Source: JAPOXR01 sp965199765
GTDB lineage: Bacteria > Pseudomonadota > Alphaproteobacteria > Rhodobacterales > Rhodobacteraceae
DNA: 64,000 bases
NCBI GenBank assembly: GCA_965199765.1
Contig: CBDATC010000001.1
Coordinates: 1,473,263-1,537,262, forward strand
Direction of reading: 5' to 3'
Part shown: one piece after another, positions 53,830 to 62,930 of the stretch
How positions within the stretch are numbered: the first letter of the stretch is position 1
Layout of the letters: each line of letters starts with the position of its first letter
The notes under the pieces: generated by a model
Databases searched by the model: none
Told to the model about the DNA's origin: nothing
What the model saw: only the letters and a program-made list of their open reading frames with translations
Translations under genes and position numbers: made by a program

Positions 53830-54816
53830 TCACTTGGCCGAATCGAGCGGCAGGTCGTCTTCAATGTATATCTGCACGATCTCGGCAAATTCCTCCTCGG
53901 CGGTGAATCCCAAGAGCTTCGCCCGGTCGGCTTCGAAACCAGTCGGCCAGGACGACACGATGGACTCGATGAATTGATCCGGTTCTTCGCGAACGAGAGA
54001 TACGGTCTTTTCTCCAGCGACTGATCGAAGTGCGTCAATCTGTTCGGCGACGGAACAGGTGAGCGAAGGCATGTTCAATGCTCGCCGTCCTTCCAGCAGC
54101 CCGCTGTCAAGTTCGGCGGCGTGAGTGAAGAAGCGAGCGGCGGAACGCGGAGAAGCATGCATATGTCGCATCGATCGCGCAACCGGAAGCACCGTCTCGC
54201 GACCGTTCAACGGCTCACGAATAATGTTGGAGAAGAATGACGATGCCGCTGCATTGGGTTTGCCGGGTCTAACGCAGATCGTTGGAAGACGGATTGAAAT
54301 GCCGTCAATGAAGCCCTTGCGGCTAAAGTCGCTGACGATCATTTCAGCGCAGACTTTTTGCGCTCCATACGAAGAGCGCGGTTCGCAGATTTGGCGGTCA
54401 TTCACCGCACCGTCAAACGGCGGTCCGTAAACACCGGTTGTGGAAGCGAAAACCAGACGCGGCCGGTAAATTTCTTTGCTCTTGACGTGTTCATTCCGCA
54501 GTGCTTCCAGAAACTGCCAGAGCGCGAAAAGATTAACTTCCCAACCCTTATTGAAGTCCCTCTCCGCCTCCCCTGAAACGATGGCGGCAAGAAAGAAAAT
54601 CACGTCGAAACGCTGAGCGGACAATTGATTGGTTGTGTCACGCGTTGCTAGATTGCCTTCGATGCGATGTCCAAAATCCTTCCCGGATTCCGGATAGGAG
54701 AGATCGAAGAGCGTCAATTCGTCGGGAATTACGCCATTGAGTCCTACTGTCGCCAAGCGGCAAGCGAGCTTTTGGCCAACCATGCCGCCGCCGCCAACAA
54801 CCAATATTCTAGTCAC
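53830..54816 (-). CDS. NAD-dependent epimerase/dehydratase, D-erythronate dehydrogenase-like
   Basis: 328-aa short-chain dehydrogenase/reductase of extended type. GGGGMVGQKLA binds NAD at the N-terminus; catalytic Ser/Thr in VFASTTGVYG and Tyr-x3-Lys in SSYGAQKVCAEM are present; SIRLPTICVRPGKPNAAASSFFSNIIREPL matches the DenD group, which oxidises D-erythronate. GTG 54816 follows a perfect AGGAGG with 6-7 bp spacing, so it is chosen over the upstream in-frame codon at 54834. Confidence 0.85.
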   Translation of the reverse strand: MTRILVVGGGGMVGQKLACRLATVGLNGVIPDELTLFDLSYPESGKDFGHRIEGNLATRDTTNQLSAQRFDVIFFLAAIVSGEAERDFNKGWEVNLFALWQFLEALRNEHVKSKEIYRPRLVFASTTGVYGPPFDGAVNDRQICEPRSSYGAQKVCAEMIVSDFSRKGFIDGISIRLPTICVRPGKPNAAASSFFSNIIREPLNGRETVLPVARSMRHMHASPRSAARFFTHAAELDSGLLEGRRALNMPSLTCSVAEQIDALRSVAGEKTVSLVREEPDQFIESIVSSWPTGFEADRAKLLGFTAEEEFAEIVQIYIEDDLPLDSAK

Positions 54817-55146
54817 CGTTTTTCCTCCTAGCATTCTTTAACCCAACAAGAATTGAACATGACGGATCAAATTGTCCAACAGGTTTGTCCGAGGACAGCC
54901 AAAACACCATCAAGCCCAGCCATCATGGTCATGGCTATCTCCGGCTTCATTCAGCGATCCATCTGTGATCTTGGGCTGGTGAAGCGATCTGAGTTCCTAT
55001 TGCTGAAAAACCTTGCGCACCGATCCGGCAATTTATCAAGTTCGGTGTTGAAATTTTTCAGCTCATTAGACATTGTCCGAACTGACGCTATTGCGCAGTC
55101 AGCGACTGCGGCAGTGACCCGGCAATGCAAAAGAAAGGATACAGCA

Positions 55147-56028
55147 ATGTCAGCGGTGCCGCGGATGGATCAGCATCCTTCCGTTAAAGCCTTTTTCGAC
55201 GGTGCAACGAATACGGTCTCTTATGTTGTTATTGATCCGGAGACGCTTGCATGCGCGGTCATCGACAGCGTTATGGACATTGACTACGCAGCAGGACGCA
55301 TAACTTCGGCAAGCGCGGATAAACTGGCGGCTTTCATTGAAGACGAACAGCTGAAAGTCGAATGGATCATTGAGTCTCATGTGCATGCGGACCATCTGTC
55401 GGCCGCACCATACTTAAAGGACCGCCTTGGTGGAAAAACCGGGATCGGCGCACGGATTTTGGAAGTGCAGGAGACCTTTGGAAAGATTTTTAATGAAGGG
55501 ACTGAATTCCAGCGCGACGGCTCACAGTTCGACATGCTGTTTGAGGATGGCGACGTCTACACACTCGGTTCTCTGGACTGCATTGCGATCGCCACTCCAG
55601 GGCACACACCTGCGTGCATGATGCATATCATTGGAGATTGTGGATTCACGGGCGACACACTTTTTATGCCTGACGGCGGGTCGGCACGAGCCGATTTCCC
55701 CGGAGGAGACGCTGGACAGCTCTACGACTCCATTCAGAAAATACTGTCATTCCCCGACGAATTGCGGCTCTTCATTTGCCATGACTACGGCCCGGGCGGA
55801 CGACCCGTCGCTTGGGAAACCACCGTTGGCGAAGAAAAAGAACAAAACATTCATCTCAAGCAAGCTGCAACACGCGAAGAGTTCGTCAAACTGAGAAACA
55901 CGCGTGACGCGACATTGTCCATGCCTCGACTGATCCTGCCAGCGCTGCAGGTCAATATGCGCGCCGGCGAAGTGCCGCAAGACAATGCAGGAAATCCGAC
56001 GCTGAAAGTTCCGGTCAACGGAATCTGA
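55147..56028 (+). CDS. MBL-fold metallo-hydrolase, persulfide dioxygenase/Blh-like
   Basis: 293-aa metallo-beta-lactamase-fold protein. The metal motif is ESHVHADHLSAAPYLK (H-x-H-x-DH), followed by ATPGHTPACMMH, FTGDTLFMPDGGSARADFPGG and ICHDYGPGGR. It matches the ETHE1/Blh group that handles glutathione persulfide or related sulfur compounds; no rhodanese domain is fused. ATG 55147 has AAAGGA 6-8 bp upstream. The open frame back to 54853 lacks homology and is rejected. A glutathione reductase gene lies 1.3 kb downstream. Confidence 0.88.
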   Translation: MSAVPRMDQHPSVKAFFDGATNTVSYVVIDPETLACAVIDSVMDIDYAAGRITSASADKLAAFIEDEQLKVEWIIESHVHADHLSAAPYLKDRLGGKTGIGARILEVQETFGKIFNEGTEFQRDGSQFDMLFEDGDVYTLGSLDCIAIATPGHTPACMMHIIGDCGFTGDTLFMPDGGSARADFPGGDAGQLYDSIQKILSFPDELRLFICHDYGPGGRPVAWETTVGEEKEQNIHLKQAATREEFVKLRNTRDATLSMPRLILPALQVNMRAGEVPQDNAGNPTLKVPVNGI

Positions 56029-56566
56029 ATTGTTGCATTGTCAAGGGCGGAAATTCAGATGCGGCAAGCTTTCTCCCGTTTTGACGGCAAGCAGGTTAAA
56101 GTTGCTTTGTATGGCTCAGCGTCCCGACAAAACCCGGCAATCGGGCAGATTGTTTGAAAGGATCTTGAGGGGCTGGCAGCTTGCGCTTGTTTGGCGGTTC
56201 TCATTGGAACGCGCGGCATTTCAAAACTCAAGTTGATCGTCAGTGTCGTCTGATAGGCTTATCTCATCAGCAAGGGGATTCAGTTGCCTATGTGCTAGTG
56301 AAAAACGACTATGTGAATCTTGTTGGGAAAATGATTTGAATCTTCAGCTTAGACGCAGAATCGGAAATGAGTGCGGGGCATTCTTACTAACATTCCACAT
56401 GACGCTTTGCCGCTTATTGCATCAGAATATACAGTGCTGATCGGTTCTTCGCTTTCGTCTGCAGTGCGAACATGCGGAAACAGATTTAATCACAATTTCA
56501 CTGCTAAACTCAGTCGACCGCGGTTGTGGACCGCGTGTTTGCTGCTTCAATGCTTAGGAGTTCGCT
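56029..56566. other. Intergenic region upstream of rpiA without a recognisable gene
   Basis: About 540 bp. Short frames on the plus strand have no signature. The last 50 bp carry the rpiA ribosome site (TTAGGAG at about 56553). Confidence 0.5.
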
Positions 56567-57289
56567 ATGTCAGCCAATCAAGTCGCGACTGAAACCGGAA
56601 AACGCGCAGCAGCAGAGTATGTTCTCGGCTTCATACGGACGGGCATGAACATCGGTTTGGGAACAGGATCGACTGCAAATTACTTTATCGATGCGATTGG
56701 GCAATTGGCCTCATCCGGTCTGGATATCAAGGTTGTCGCAACGTCCAACAAGACGCACGAACGAGCAAATGCAGCAGGATTGAACATCGTTGATTTGAAA
56801 GTTGTGGACAGACTCGACCTGACTGTTGACGGCGCCGATGAAATCGACCCTTCATTCAATTTGATCAAGGGTGGAGGCGGAGCTCTTCTAAGAGAAAAAA
56901 TCGTCGCGGCCTCTTCCGAAAAGTTCATCGTCATTGCCGACAGCAGCAAACGCGTGGCGACTCTTGGAAATTTTCACCTGCCGATAGAAATCGAGAAATT
57001 TGGTCACACGGCTACTTGTAAAAAGATCGAGCAGGAAAGCGAAAGGCTGCTCGGCAGAAAAGTTGACATCACCCAGAGGCGCCTATGTGATGGAGAACGC
57101 TTCATTACGGATGGCGGGAATTTTATTCTTGATGCAGAGTTGACAGCGATTCCTGATCCGAAAATTTTCGAACAAGCGCTGCAGAACATCCCTGGCATCG
57201 TTGAAACCGGATTGTTCATCAATATGTGCTCGTTGGCTGTTATTGGCCAGCCGGACGGTTCGGTTCAAGTTTATGGCCCCGACAGGTGA
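56567..57289 (+). CDS. rpiA: Ribose-5-phosphate isomerase A
   Basis: 240-aa pentose-phosphate enzyme interconverting ribose 5-phosphate and ribulose 5-phosphate. Motifs are complete: GLGTGSTANYFIDAI, ATSNKT, LTVDGADEIDPSFNLIKGGGGALLREKIVA with the catalytic Asp and Lys, and the C-terminal FITDGGNFILDA. The ATG follows TTAGGAG. The gor gene begins about 20 bp downstream, the familiar rpiA-gor order in Rhizobiales. Confidence 0.96.
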   Translation: MSANQVATETGKRAAAEYVLGFIRTGMNIGLGTGSTANYFIDAIGQLASSGLDIKVVATSNKTHERANAAGLNIVDLKVVDRLDLTVDGADEIDPSFNLIKGGGGALLREKIVAASSEKFIVIADSSKRVATLGNFHLPIEIEKFGHTATCKKIEQESERLLGRKVDITQRRLCDGERFITDGGNFILDAELTAIPDPKIFEQALQNIPGIVETGLFINMCSLAVIGQPDGSVQVYGPDR

Positions 57290-57310
57290 TGGTTGGTTTT
57301 GGTGGATGAC

Positions 57311-58675
57311 ATGGGAACGACAATGTTTGATTATGATCTTTTTTTGATCGGCGGCGGTTCAGGCGGCGTGCGTGCGGCACGTCTTGCCAGCGAGACAGGA
57401 GCAAGAGTAGGTCTCGCCGAGGAATCGCGCATGGGAGGCACCTGCGTCATTCGCGGCTGCGTGCCGAAGAAGCTGATGGTGAATGCCGCTGATTTTTCGC
57501 ACGCTTTCAAGGATGCAAGAGGTTTTGGCTGGACCACCGGCCCGGTGTCCTTTGACTGGCCGAGTTTTCGTGCGGCGAAGGATCGCGAAATCGACCGGCT
57601 TGAACAGATGTACCGCAACAATCTTGCAAATGCCGGGGTCGAGGTGTTCGATATGCGGGCGATAGTGGAGAATTCACACTGCGTCCGTCTTGCCGACGGT
57701 CGGAAAAAAACTGCAAAGCACATACTGATTGCCGTCGGCGGAAAACCGTTTCTTCCATCGATTCCTGGCATCGAACATGTGAAGTGCTCAAATGATATGT
57801 TCCTCCTTGATGAACTTCCCAACCGCATTCTTGTGGTTGGCGGCGGATACATCGCTTGCGAGTTTGCCTGCATATTCGAGGGGATGGGATGCAAAGTCAC
57901 GCAGTATTACCGAGGCGAACAGGTGCTGCGGGGATTTGACGACGAATTGAGGGAGCATGTCGCGAACGCGATGGCGGAGCGCGACGTTACGATCTGCTTG
58001 GAGACGGATGTTGTCAATGTTGAGAAAAAGGAACGCGGAATTTCAGTAACCAGCGCTCGGGGCGGCACGGACGACTTCGACATGGTTCTTTATGCGACTG
58101 GCCGACGCCCGAACACATCCGGTCTGGGATTAGAAAACGTCGGTGTCAAATTGGGCAAAGCCGGTGAAGTCATGGTCAATGCGCATTCGCAGTCCTCCGT
58201 ACCTTCGATATTCGCTGTCGGCGATGCCACGGACCGGGTCAATCTTACGCCTGTCGCGATCCGAGAGGCCGCGGCATTTGTCGAAACCGTATTCAAGGGA
58301 AACCCCACCGCCGCTGATCACGATGACGTGCCAACGGCTGTTTTCACCCGGCCGGAAGTCGGCAGCGTCGGTCTCACCGAAGAATCGGCATGTCGGAAAG
58401 GCCCTGTTGAAATCTACAGCACTCGATTCCGGCCATTGTCGGGAGTTATCGCGGGCAGGGAGGAGCGGATATTTATGAAGCTTGTTGTCTGCTGCCGAAC
58501 GAGGCGCGTGCTTGGAGTCCACATGGCAGGGCCGAATTCCGCTGAACTGATTCAGCTTGCAGGATTGGCAGTGAAGATGAACGCAACCAAAGAGGATTTC
58601 GACCGCACGGTGGCGGTCCATCCCACCGCTGCAGAGGAATTGGTTACCTTGAAGGAACCGACGCGAGTGACTTGA
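57311..58675 (+). CDS. gor: Glutathione-disulfide reductase
   Basis: 454-aa flavoprotein that keeps glutathione reduced with NADPH. FAD site LFLIGGGSGGVRAARLA, the redox disulfide GGTCVIRGCVPKKLM, NADPH site ILVVGGGYIACEFACIF, the FAD-contact segment IFAVGDATDRVNLTPVAI and the catalytic His-Glu in VAVHPTAAEELVT are all present. ATG 57311 has GGTGGA just upstream; ATG 57323 is also possible and 57293 is a TTG. Confidence 0.95.
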   Translation: MGTTMFDYDLFLIGGGSGGVRAARLASETGARVGLAEESRMGGTCVIRGCVPKKLMVNAADFSHAFKDARGFGWTTGPVSFDWPSFRAAKDREIDRLEQMYRNNLANAGVEVFDMRAIVENSHCVRLADGRKKTAKHILIAVGGKPFLPSIPGIEHVKCSNDMFLLDELPNRILVVGGGYIACEFACIFEGMGCKVTQYYRGEQVLRGFDDELREHVANAMAERDVTICLETDVVNVEKKERGISVTSARGGTDDFDMVLYATGRRPNTSGLGLENVGVKLGKAGEVMVNAHSQSSVPSIFAVGDATDRVNLTPVAIREAAAFVETVFKGNPTAADHDDVPTAVFTRPEVGSVGLTEESACRKGPVEIYSTRFRPLSGVIAGREERIFMKLVVCCRTRRVLGVHMAGPNSAELIQLAGLAVKMNATKEDFDRTVAVHPTAAEELVTLKEPTRVT

Positions 58676-58745
58676 AATTCGCTCTATTTGCCTCCATGTT
58701 TAGAAATCATCCTCATTGGGCCAAGAACAGGAGCACGTTCCACAC

Positions 58746-59873
58746 ATGGCAGGACAGAACGGCGGACCTTGGGGCGGCGGACGACGCTCGGATCCGGAAA
58801 TACCCGACTTTGATGAAATTATAAGCCGGGGCAGCGACTCCATGCGTTCGATTTTGGGTGGCGGCGGCAGCAAACGGCGTAAGAGACCTGGGTCGGGCGG
58901 GCCAAAATTCAGCCGATTTCAGATTATCATCGGCATACTGGTTTTGATTGGTGCGTGGGGATATGTCTCATTTTACACTGTGAAGCCGGAAGAGCGGTCG
59001 GTCGAACTGTTTCTCGGCACATACTACAAGACCGGACAGCCTGGTCTGAACATCGCGCCTTGGCCATTGGTTACGCGCGAAATCCTTTCGGTTACGCGGG
59101 AAAGGACCGAAGACATCGGAGTCGGCGGGAATGTCGGAGGGGATGAATTCGAGAACAGTTCGTTTCAGCGCGATCTTGCCTCCAGAGGCCGAGCGGAAGA
59201 CGGTTTGATGCTGACCGGCGACGAAAATATTATCGATGTCGATTTTCAGGTCGTCTGGAACATCAATGATCCCGCAAGATATTTATTCAACCTGGCTGAT
59301 CCGACCGAGACGATCCGAGCCGTATCCGAGTCGGCCATGCGTGAAATCATGGCGCAGTCGAATTTGGCTCCGATTCTGAACCGGGATCGGGGAATTGTCG
59401 CGACGAATTTGCAGGAACTGATTCAAACCACGCTGGATAACTATGATTCCGGTATGAACGTTGTTCGCGTGAATTTTGACAAGGCGGACCCTCCGCGCGA
59501 GGTTATTGACAGTTTCCGGGAAGTCCAAGCCGCTGAACAGGAGCGGGACCGGTTGGAAAAACAAGCAGATGCCTATGCCAACCGCGTGCTCGCCAGCGCA
59601 CGCGGAGAGGCGGCTCAGCTCTTGGAAGAAGCCGAAGGCTACCGTGCGCAGGTTGTGAATGTCGCTGAAGGTGAAGCCAGTCGCTTTCTGGCGGTTTTAG
59701 AAGAATATCTGAAAGCCAAGGAAGTTACGCGCGAGCGTCTTTATCTTGAGACGATGGAGCGGATCATGGGTTCGGTGGAAAAGGTGATCATTGATCAAGG
59801 AAGTCAGGAATCAGGCAGCGGCGTGGTTCCCTATCTTCCGCTGAATGAGCTGCGGCGCAGCGTGTCGAACTGA
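58746..59873 (+). CDS. hflK: FtsH protease modulator HflK
   Basis: 375-aa membrane protein of the HflKC complex that restrains the FtsH protease. A glycine-rich cytoplasmic N-terminus (GQNGGPWGGGRRSDPEIP) precedes one transmembrane helix (FQIIIGILVLIGAWGYVSF) and a periplasmic SPFH/band-7 domain with YTVKPEERSVELFLG and the coiled coil AEQERDRLEKQADAYANRVL. ATG 58746 is used; TTG 58716 would add ten residues. HflC follows directly. Confidence 0.95.
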   Translation: MAGQNGGPWGGGRRSDPEIPDFDEIISRGSDSMRSILGGGGSKRRKRPGSGGPKFSRFQIIIGILVLIGAWGYVSFYTVKPEERSVELFLGTYYKTGQPGLNIAPWPLVTREILSVTRERTEDIGVGGNVGGDEFENSSFQRDLASRGRAEDGLMLTGDENIIDVDFQVVWNINDPARYLFNLADPTETIRAVSESAMREIMAQSNLAPILNRDRGIVATNLQELIQTTLDNYDSGMNVVRVNFDKADPPREVIDSFREVQAAEQERDRLEKQADAYANRVLASARGEAAQLLEEAEGYRAQVVNVAEGEASRFLAVLEEYLKAKEVTRERLYLETMERIMGSVEKVIIDQGSQESGSGVVPYLPLNELRRSVSN

Positions 59874-59887
59874 GGAGATTGAAAGAA

Positions 59888-60757
59888 ATGAATCGTTTAA
59901 CTCTCATTTTGGCCGCCGCCGCCGTGGTCGCGGTTGGCGTTCTCAGTTCGATATTCGTTGTCGACGAAAGGGAAAAAGCCCTTGTTTTGCAGTTTGGTCA
60001 GGTGCGCTCGGTTAAGGAATTGCCGGGTCTGGCGTTCAAAATTCCTTTAATCCAAGAAGTTGTGCGCTACGATGATCGGATCTTATCTCTTGAGACGCAA
60101 TCGCTGGAAGTCACGCCGCTTGATGACAGACGTTTGGTAGTGGATGCATTTGCGCGTTATCGAATCGACGATGTCATTCAGTTTCGCGAAGCGGTAGGTG
60201 TTGGCGGTGTCAGATCGGCTGAAAGCCGTCTTGAACGCATTTTGAATGCTGCAACGCGCGAAGCGCTGGGTTCTGTGACATCAAACACAGTTTTGTCTTC
60301 CGACCGTGCGGCATTGATGGAGCAGATCCGCGATACTGCGAAGACCGAAGCTGAGAATCTCGGAGTCGCGATTATTGATGTGCGGTTAAAGCGCACTGAT
60401 CTACCGACGCAAAACCTTGAAGCAACCTTTGCTCGTATGAGAGCGGAGCGTGAACGGGAGGCAGCTGACGAGATTGCGCGCGGCGAAGAAGCGGCACAGA
60501 AGATTAGAGCGCAGGCGGATCGGACGCAGGTGGAGATTGTGTCAGAAGCGCAGAAGCAGGCTGAGATCACACGCGGTGAAGCTGATGCGCGGCGCAATTC
60601 GATTTTTGCCGATGCATTTGGCCAAGACCCTGACTTTTTTGAATTTTATCGAACGCTTCGCGCCTACGAACAGGCTTTCAACACCGACAACACTTCGCTG
60701 GTTATCACGCCGGAGGGTGATTTTTTTGAATATCTGAAGACGGTTCAACCCAATTGA
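59888..60757 (+). CDS. hflC: FtsH protease modulator HflC
   Basis: 289-aa partner of HflK with an N-terminal anchor (LTLILAAAAVVAVGVLSSIFVV), SPFH core (VDEREKALVLQFGQV, RYDDRILSLETQSLEVTPLDDRRLVVDAFARYRI) and a helical region rich in Ala/Glu/Arg. GAGGAG lies 10 bp before ATG 59888; the frame also has TTG 59879. The stop overlaps the DUF2065 start codon. Confidence 0.95.
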   Translation: MNRLTLILAAAAVVAVGVLSSIFVVDEREKALVLQFGQVRSVKELPGLAFKIPLIQEVVRYDDRILSLETQSLEVTPLDDRRLVVDAFARYRIDDVIQFREAVGVGGVRSAESRLERILNAATREALGSVTSNTVLSSDRAALMEQIRDTAKTEAENLGVAIIDVRLKRTDLPTQNLEATFARMRAEREREAADEIARGEEAAQKIRAQADRTQVEIVSEAQKQAEITRGEADARRNSIFADAFGQDPDFFEFYRTLRAYEQAFNTDNTSLVITPEGDFFEYLKTVQPN

Positions 60758-60957
60758 TTTCGGAAATCGTGCTGGCACTGGGCCTTGTTGCAGTCATTGA
60801 AGGCCTAGTTTTGGCATTGGTTCCGAAGCGGTTTGAAGATGCGCTGAGGGTTCTTTCCGCTATGCCGGTCGATACGCGTCGCCTGTTCGGTATCGTGTGT
60901 GTCGCGCTTGGTGTGGCTTTGGTTTGGCTTGCGAGGTCTGCTCTGCTGATTCAATGA
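60754..60957 (+). CDS. DUF2065 family small membrane protein
   Basis: 67-aa protein with two hydrophobic helices (EIVLALGLVAVIEGLVLALVP and LFGIVCVALGVALVWLA). The family is known to sit behind hflC in many proteobacteria, function unknown. The TTG start overlaps the hflC stop (TTGA), so translation is coupled. Confidence 0.88.
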   Translation: MISEIVLALGLVAVIEGLVLALVPKRFEDALRVLSAMPVDTRRLFGIVCVALGVALVWLARSALLIQ

Positions 60958-61080
60958 TCGCACCATAAGGGATTCTTTATCCAGAATCATTTGCAAAAAA
61001 ACGGAGATTGGCACACCAAGAGAGGACAGTGCGATCCATGGGATTCACTGCTGTTGAAACGTTAAGAAAGGAGACTTGTA

Positions 61081-62574
61081 ATGCAGTATGTTTTACACGG
61101 TGAACGCAGGTTTGCGCAGCGGTTTTCAAGGGTGTTGGCTTTCCATGTTGCAGCCTTTTCTGTAATTGCGGCAGCTGTTCAATTTACCGGTTCGGCAACG
61201 GCGCATGATGGTTACGGCGATCTTGTCGCGCAGCTTCGACCTTCGGTTGTGAATATTTTTGTGCGGTCGAGAAGCGTTGATGCGAACGAGGGGATGCAAT
61301 TTCAGCAGTATAATTTGTTCCCAGAGGGTCATCCCTTTTCGGAATTCTTCAAGGATTTCCAACAGAATTCACCTGAACAGGACCAGCAGCCACAAGCACA
61401 GATCGGGGCCGGGGCTGGATTTATCATTAGTGAAGACGGTTACGTAGTCACCAACGAGCATGTGATCAGAAACGGCGTTTCGATCGTTGTCGAACTGTTT
61501 GACGAGAAGAGATTTGATGCAACGATTATCGGAATGGATCCCAAAACCGATATCGCTGTTCTTAAAATCGATGCCGACGAACCGCTGCCAGCCGTCCGGT
61601 TCGGAGACAGCGAGTCCATTAGAGTCGGTGATCATGTGCTGGTGATGGGTAATCCGTTCGGTCTCGGCTTTTCGGTTTCAGAAGGCATAGTTTCCGCGCG
61701 AGGCCGGACGCTTGACGGCACATACGACGACTACATTCAGACCGATGCCGCGATCAATTCCGGTAATTCCGGCGGTCCGCTATTTGACATGAATGGCAAC
61801 GTTGTTGGCGTTAACACGCTCTATCTCACCGCTCGCTCACGCAATGCGGGCTTCATGGGAATTGGGTTTTCGATGTCTTCGAATGTTGTTTCCAATGTTG
61901 TCGATCAACTTATCGAATACGGTGCGACCCGGCGGGGATGGCTGGGAGTGAGGCTGCAAGACGTCACCACCGACATCGCCGAAGCTCTTGACCTTACTGA
62001 CAGCAACGGAGCGATGATCATTGACGTTTTTGAAGGACCTGGCCGTAGAGCCGGTCTCTTGGCAGGTGATGTGATTATCGGTTTTCAGGGTGAAGATGTT
62101 GAGGACACGCGGGCGCTTGTTCAAATGGTGGGCGAAGCGGGTTCCGGCGCCGAGACGGAAATGAGGGTGCTTCGCGGTTCTGCAGAATTAACCATAAAGG
62201 TTGTTTTGGGCAGCAGAGAGGAAGCGGAAGGCGTTATTGCTCAGCCTGCAGCTCTTGCGCGCCCTGAGCCAGAAGAGCAGATAGTTATGGGTTTGACATT
62301 CGGCCAAATCGAAGGGGCCGAGGGGCAGATCATTGATGAAAATGGTGAACGAATTGGATTGTCTGTGCTGGAGGTTCAATCGGATTCTGATGCAGAACTC
62401 AAAGGCATTGAACCAGGTGATGTTGTGGTTGAGATCAATCTTAATCCTCTGAGGTCCATAGATGAACTCAATCAAGCGATCGATGATGCGCGCGAAGCCG
62501 GACGAAAGACCGTAATGCTGCGGATCACCCGCGGCGACATGAATCGATACCTCGCGTTGAACATTGACAGCTGA
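61081..62574 (+). CDS. degP: DegP/HtrA-family periplasmic serine protease (Do)
   Basis: 497-aa periplasmic protease/chaperone. An N-terminal signal region (VLAFHVAAFSVIAAAVQFTGSATA) leads to a trypsin-like domain with an intact triad: His127 (VTNEHVIRN), Asp157 (DPKTDIAVL) and Ser230 (NSGNSGGPLF). Two PDZ domains follow (RRGWLGVRLQDVT; QSDSDAELKGIEPGDVVVEIN). AAGGAG precedes ATG 61081. Position behind hflKC-DUF2065 is usual. A catalytically dead paralogue lies directly downstream. Confidence 0.96.
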   Translation: MQYVLHGERRFAQRFSRVLAFHVAAFSVIAAAVQFTGSATAHDGYGDLVAQLRPSVVNIFVRSRSVDANEGMQFQQYNLFPEGHPFSEFFKDFQQNSPEQDQQPQAQIGAGAGFIISEDGYVVTNEHVIRNGVSIVVELFDEKRFDATIIGMDPKTDIAVLKIDADEPLPAVRFGDSESIRVGDHVLVMGNPFGLGFSVSEGIVSARGRTLDGTYDDYIQTDAAINSGNSGGPLFDMNGNVVGVNTLYLTARSRNAGFMGIGFSMSSNVVSNVVDQLIEYGATRRGWLGVRLQDVTTDIAEALDLTDSNGAMIIDVFEGPGRRAGLLAGDVIIGFQGEDVEDTRALVQMVGEAGSGAETEMRVLRGSAELTIKVVLGSREEAEGVIAQPAALARPEPEEQIVMGLTFGQIEGAEGQIIDENGERIGLSVLEVQSDSDAELKGIEPGDVVVEINLNPLRSIDELNQAIDDAREAGRKTVMLRITRGDMNRYLALNIDS

Positions 62575-62930
62575 GTCGGTGTTTGTTGACCCAATCGACG
62601 ATTTGATGCTGAACAGGCAGCGTGGATCCGCCGTTGTTTCACTAGGAGCTCCGGGGGGAGGATCCGCGTCCGTCTGTTGATCTCCGTTATGATCTTCTAT
62701 TGTGACTGCGGATTTAATGGCCATGAGCGTTTGAAGCGCGTTTCCAATATTTTTTCCTCTTGATATTTGCAACGTCCTGATATAACGTAACTCTAGCAGT
62801 GGCGTAGATTCGCAAATCTGCTTCCCGATATCTCCGATCGACGGCGCAGGCCCTCGGATTGGAACCGCTGATACGCCCTTAGCGTTAGCGTTTTGTAGTC
62901 GGGCACTATTCGAACAAAAGGAGAGCAGGA
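62575..62930. other. Intergenic region between degP and its paralogue
   Basis: About 355 bp with no gene. AAAGGAGAG at about 62917 is the ribosome site of the following gene. Confidence 0.55.

Noticed and set aside
54853..55146. 98-codon N-terminal extension of the MBL-fold gene
   Set aside because: No homology; the internal ATG 55147 has a good ribosome site and gives the family length.
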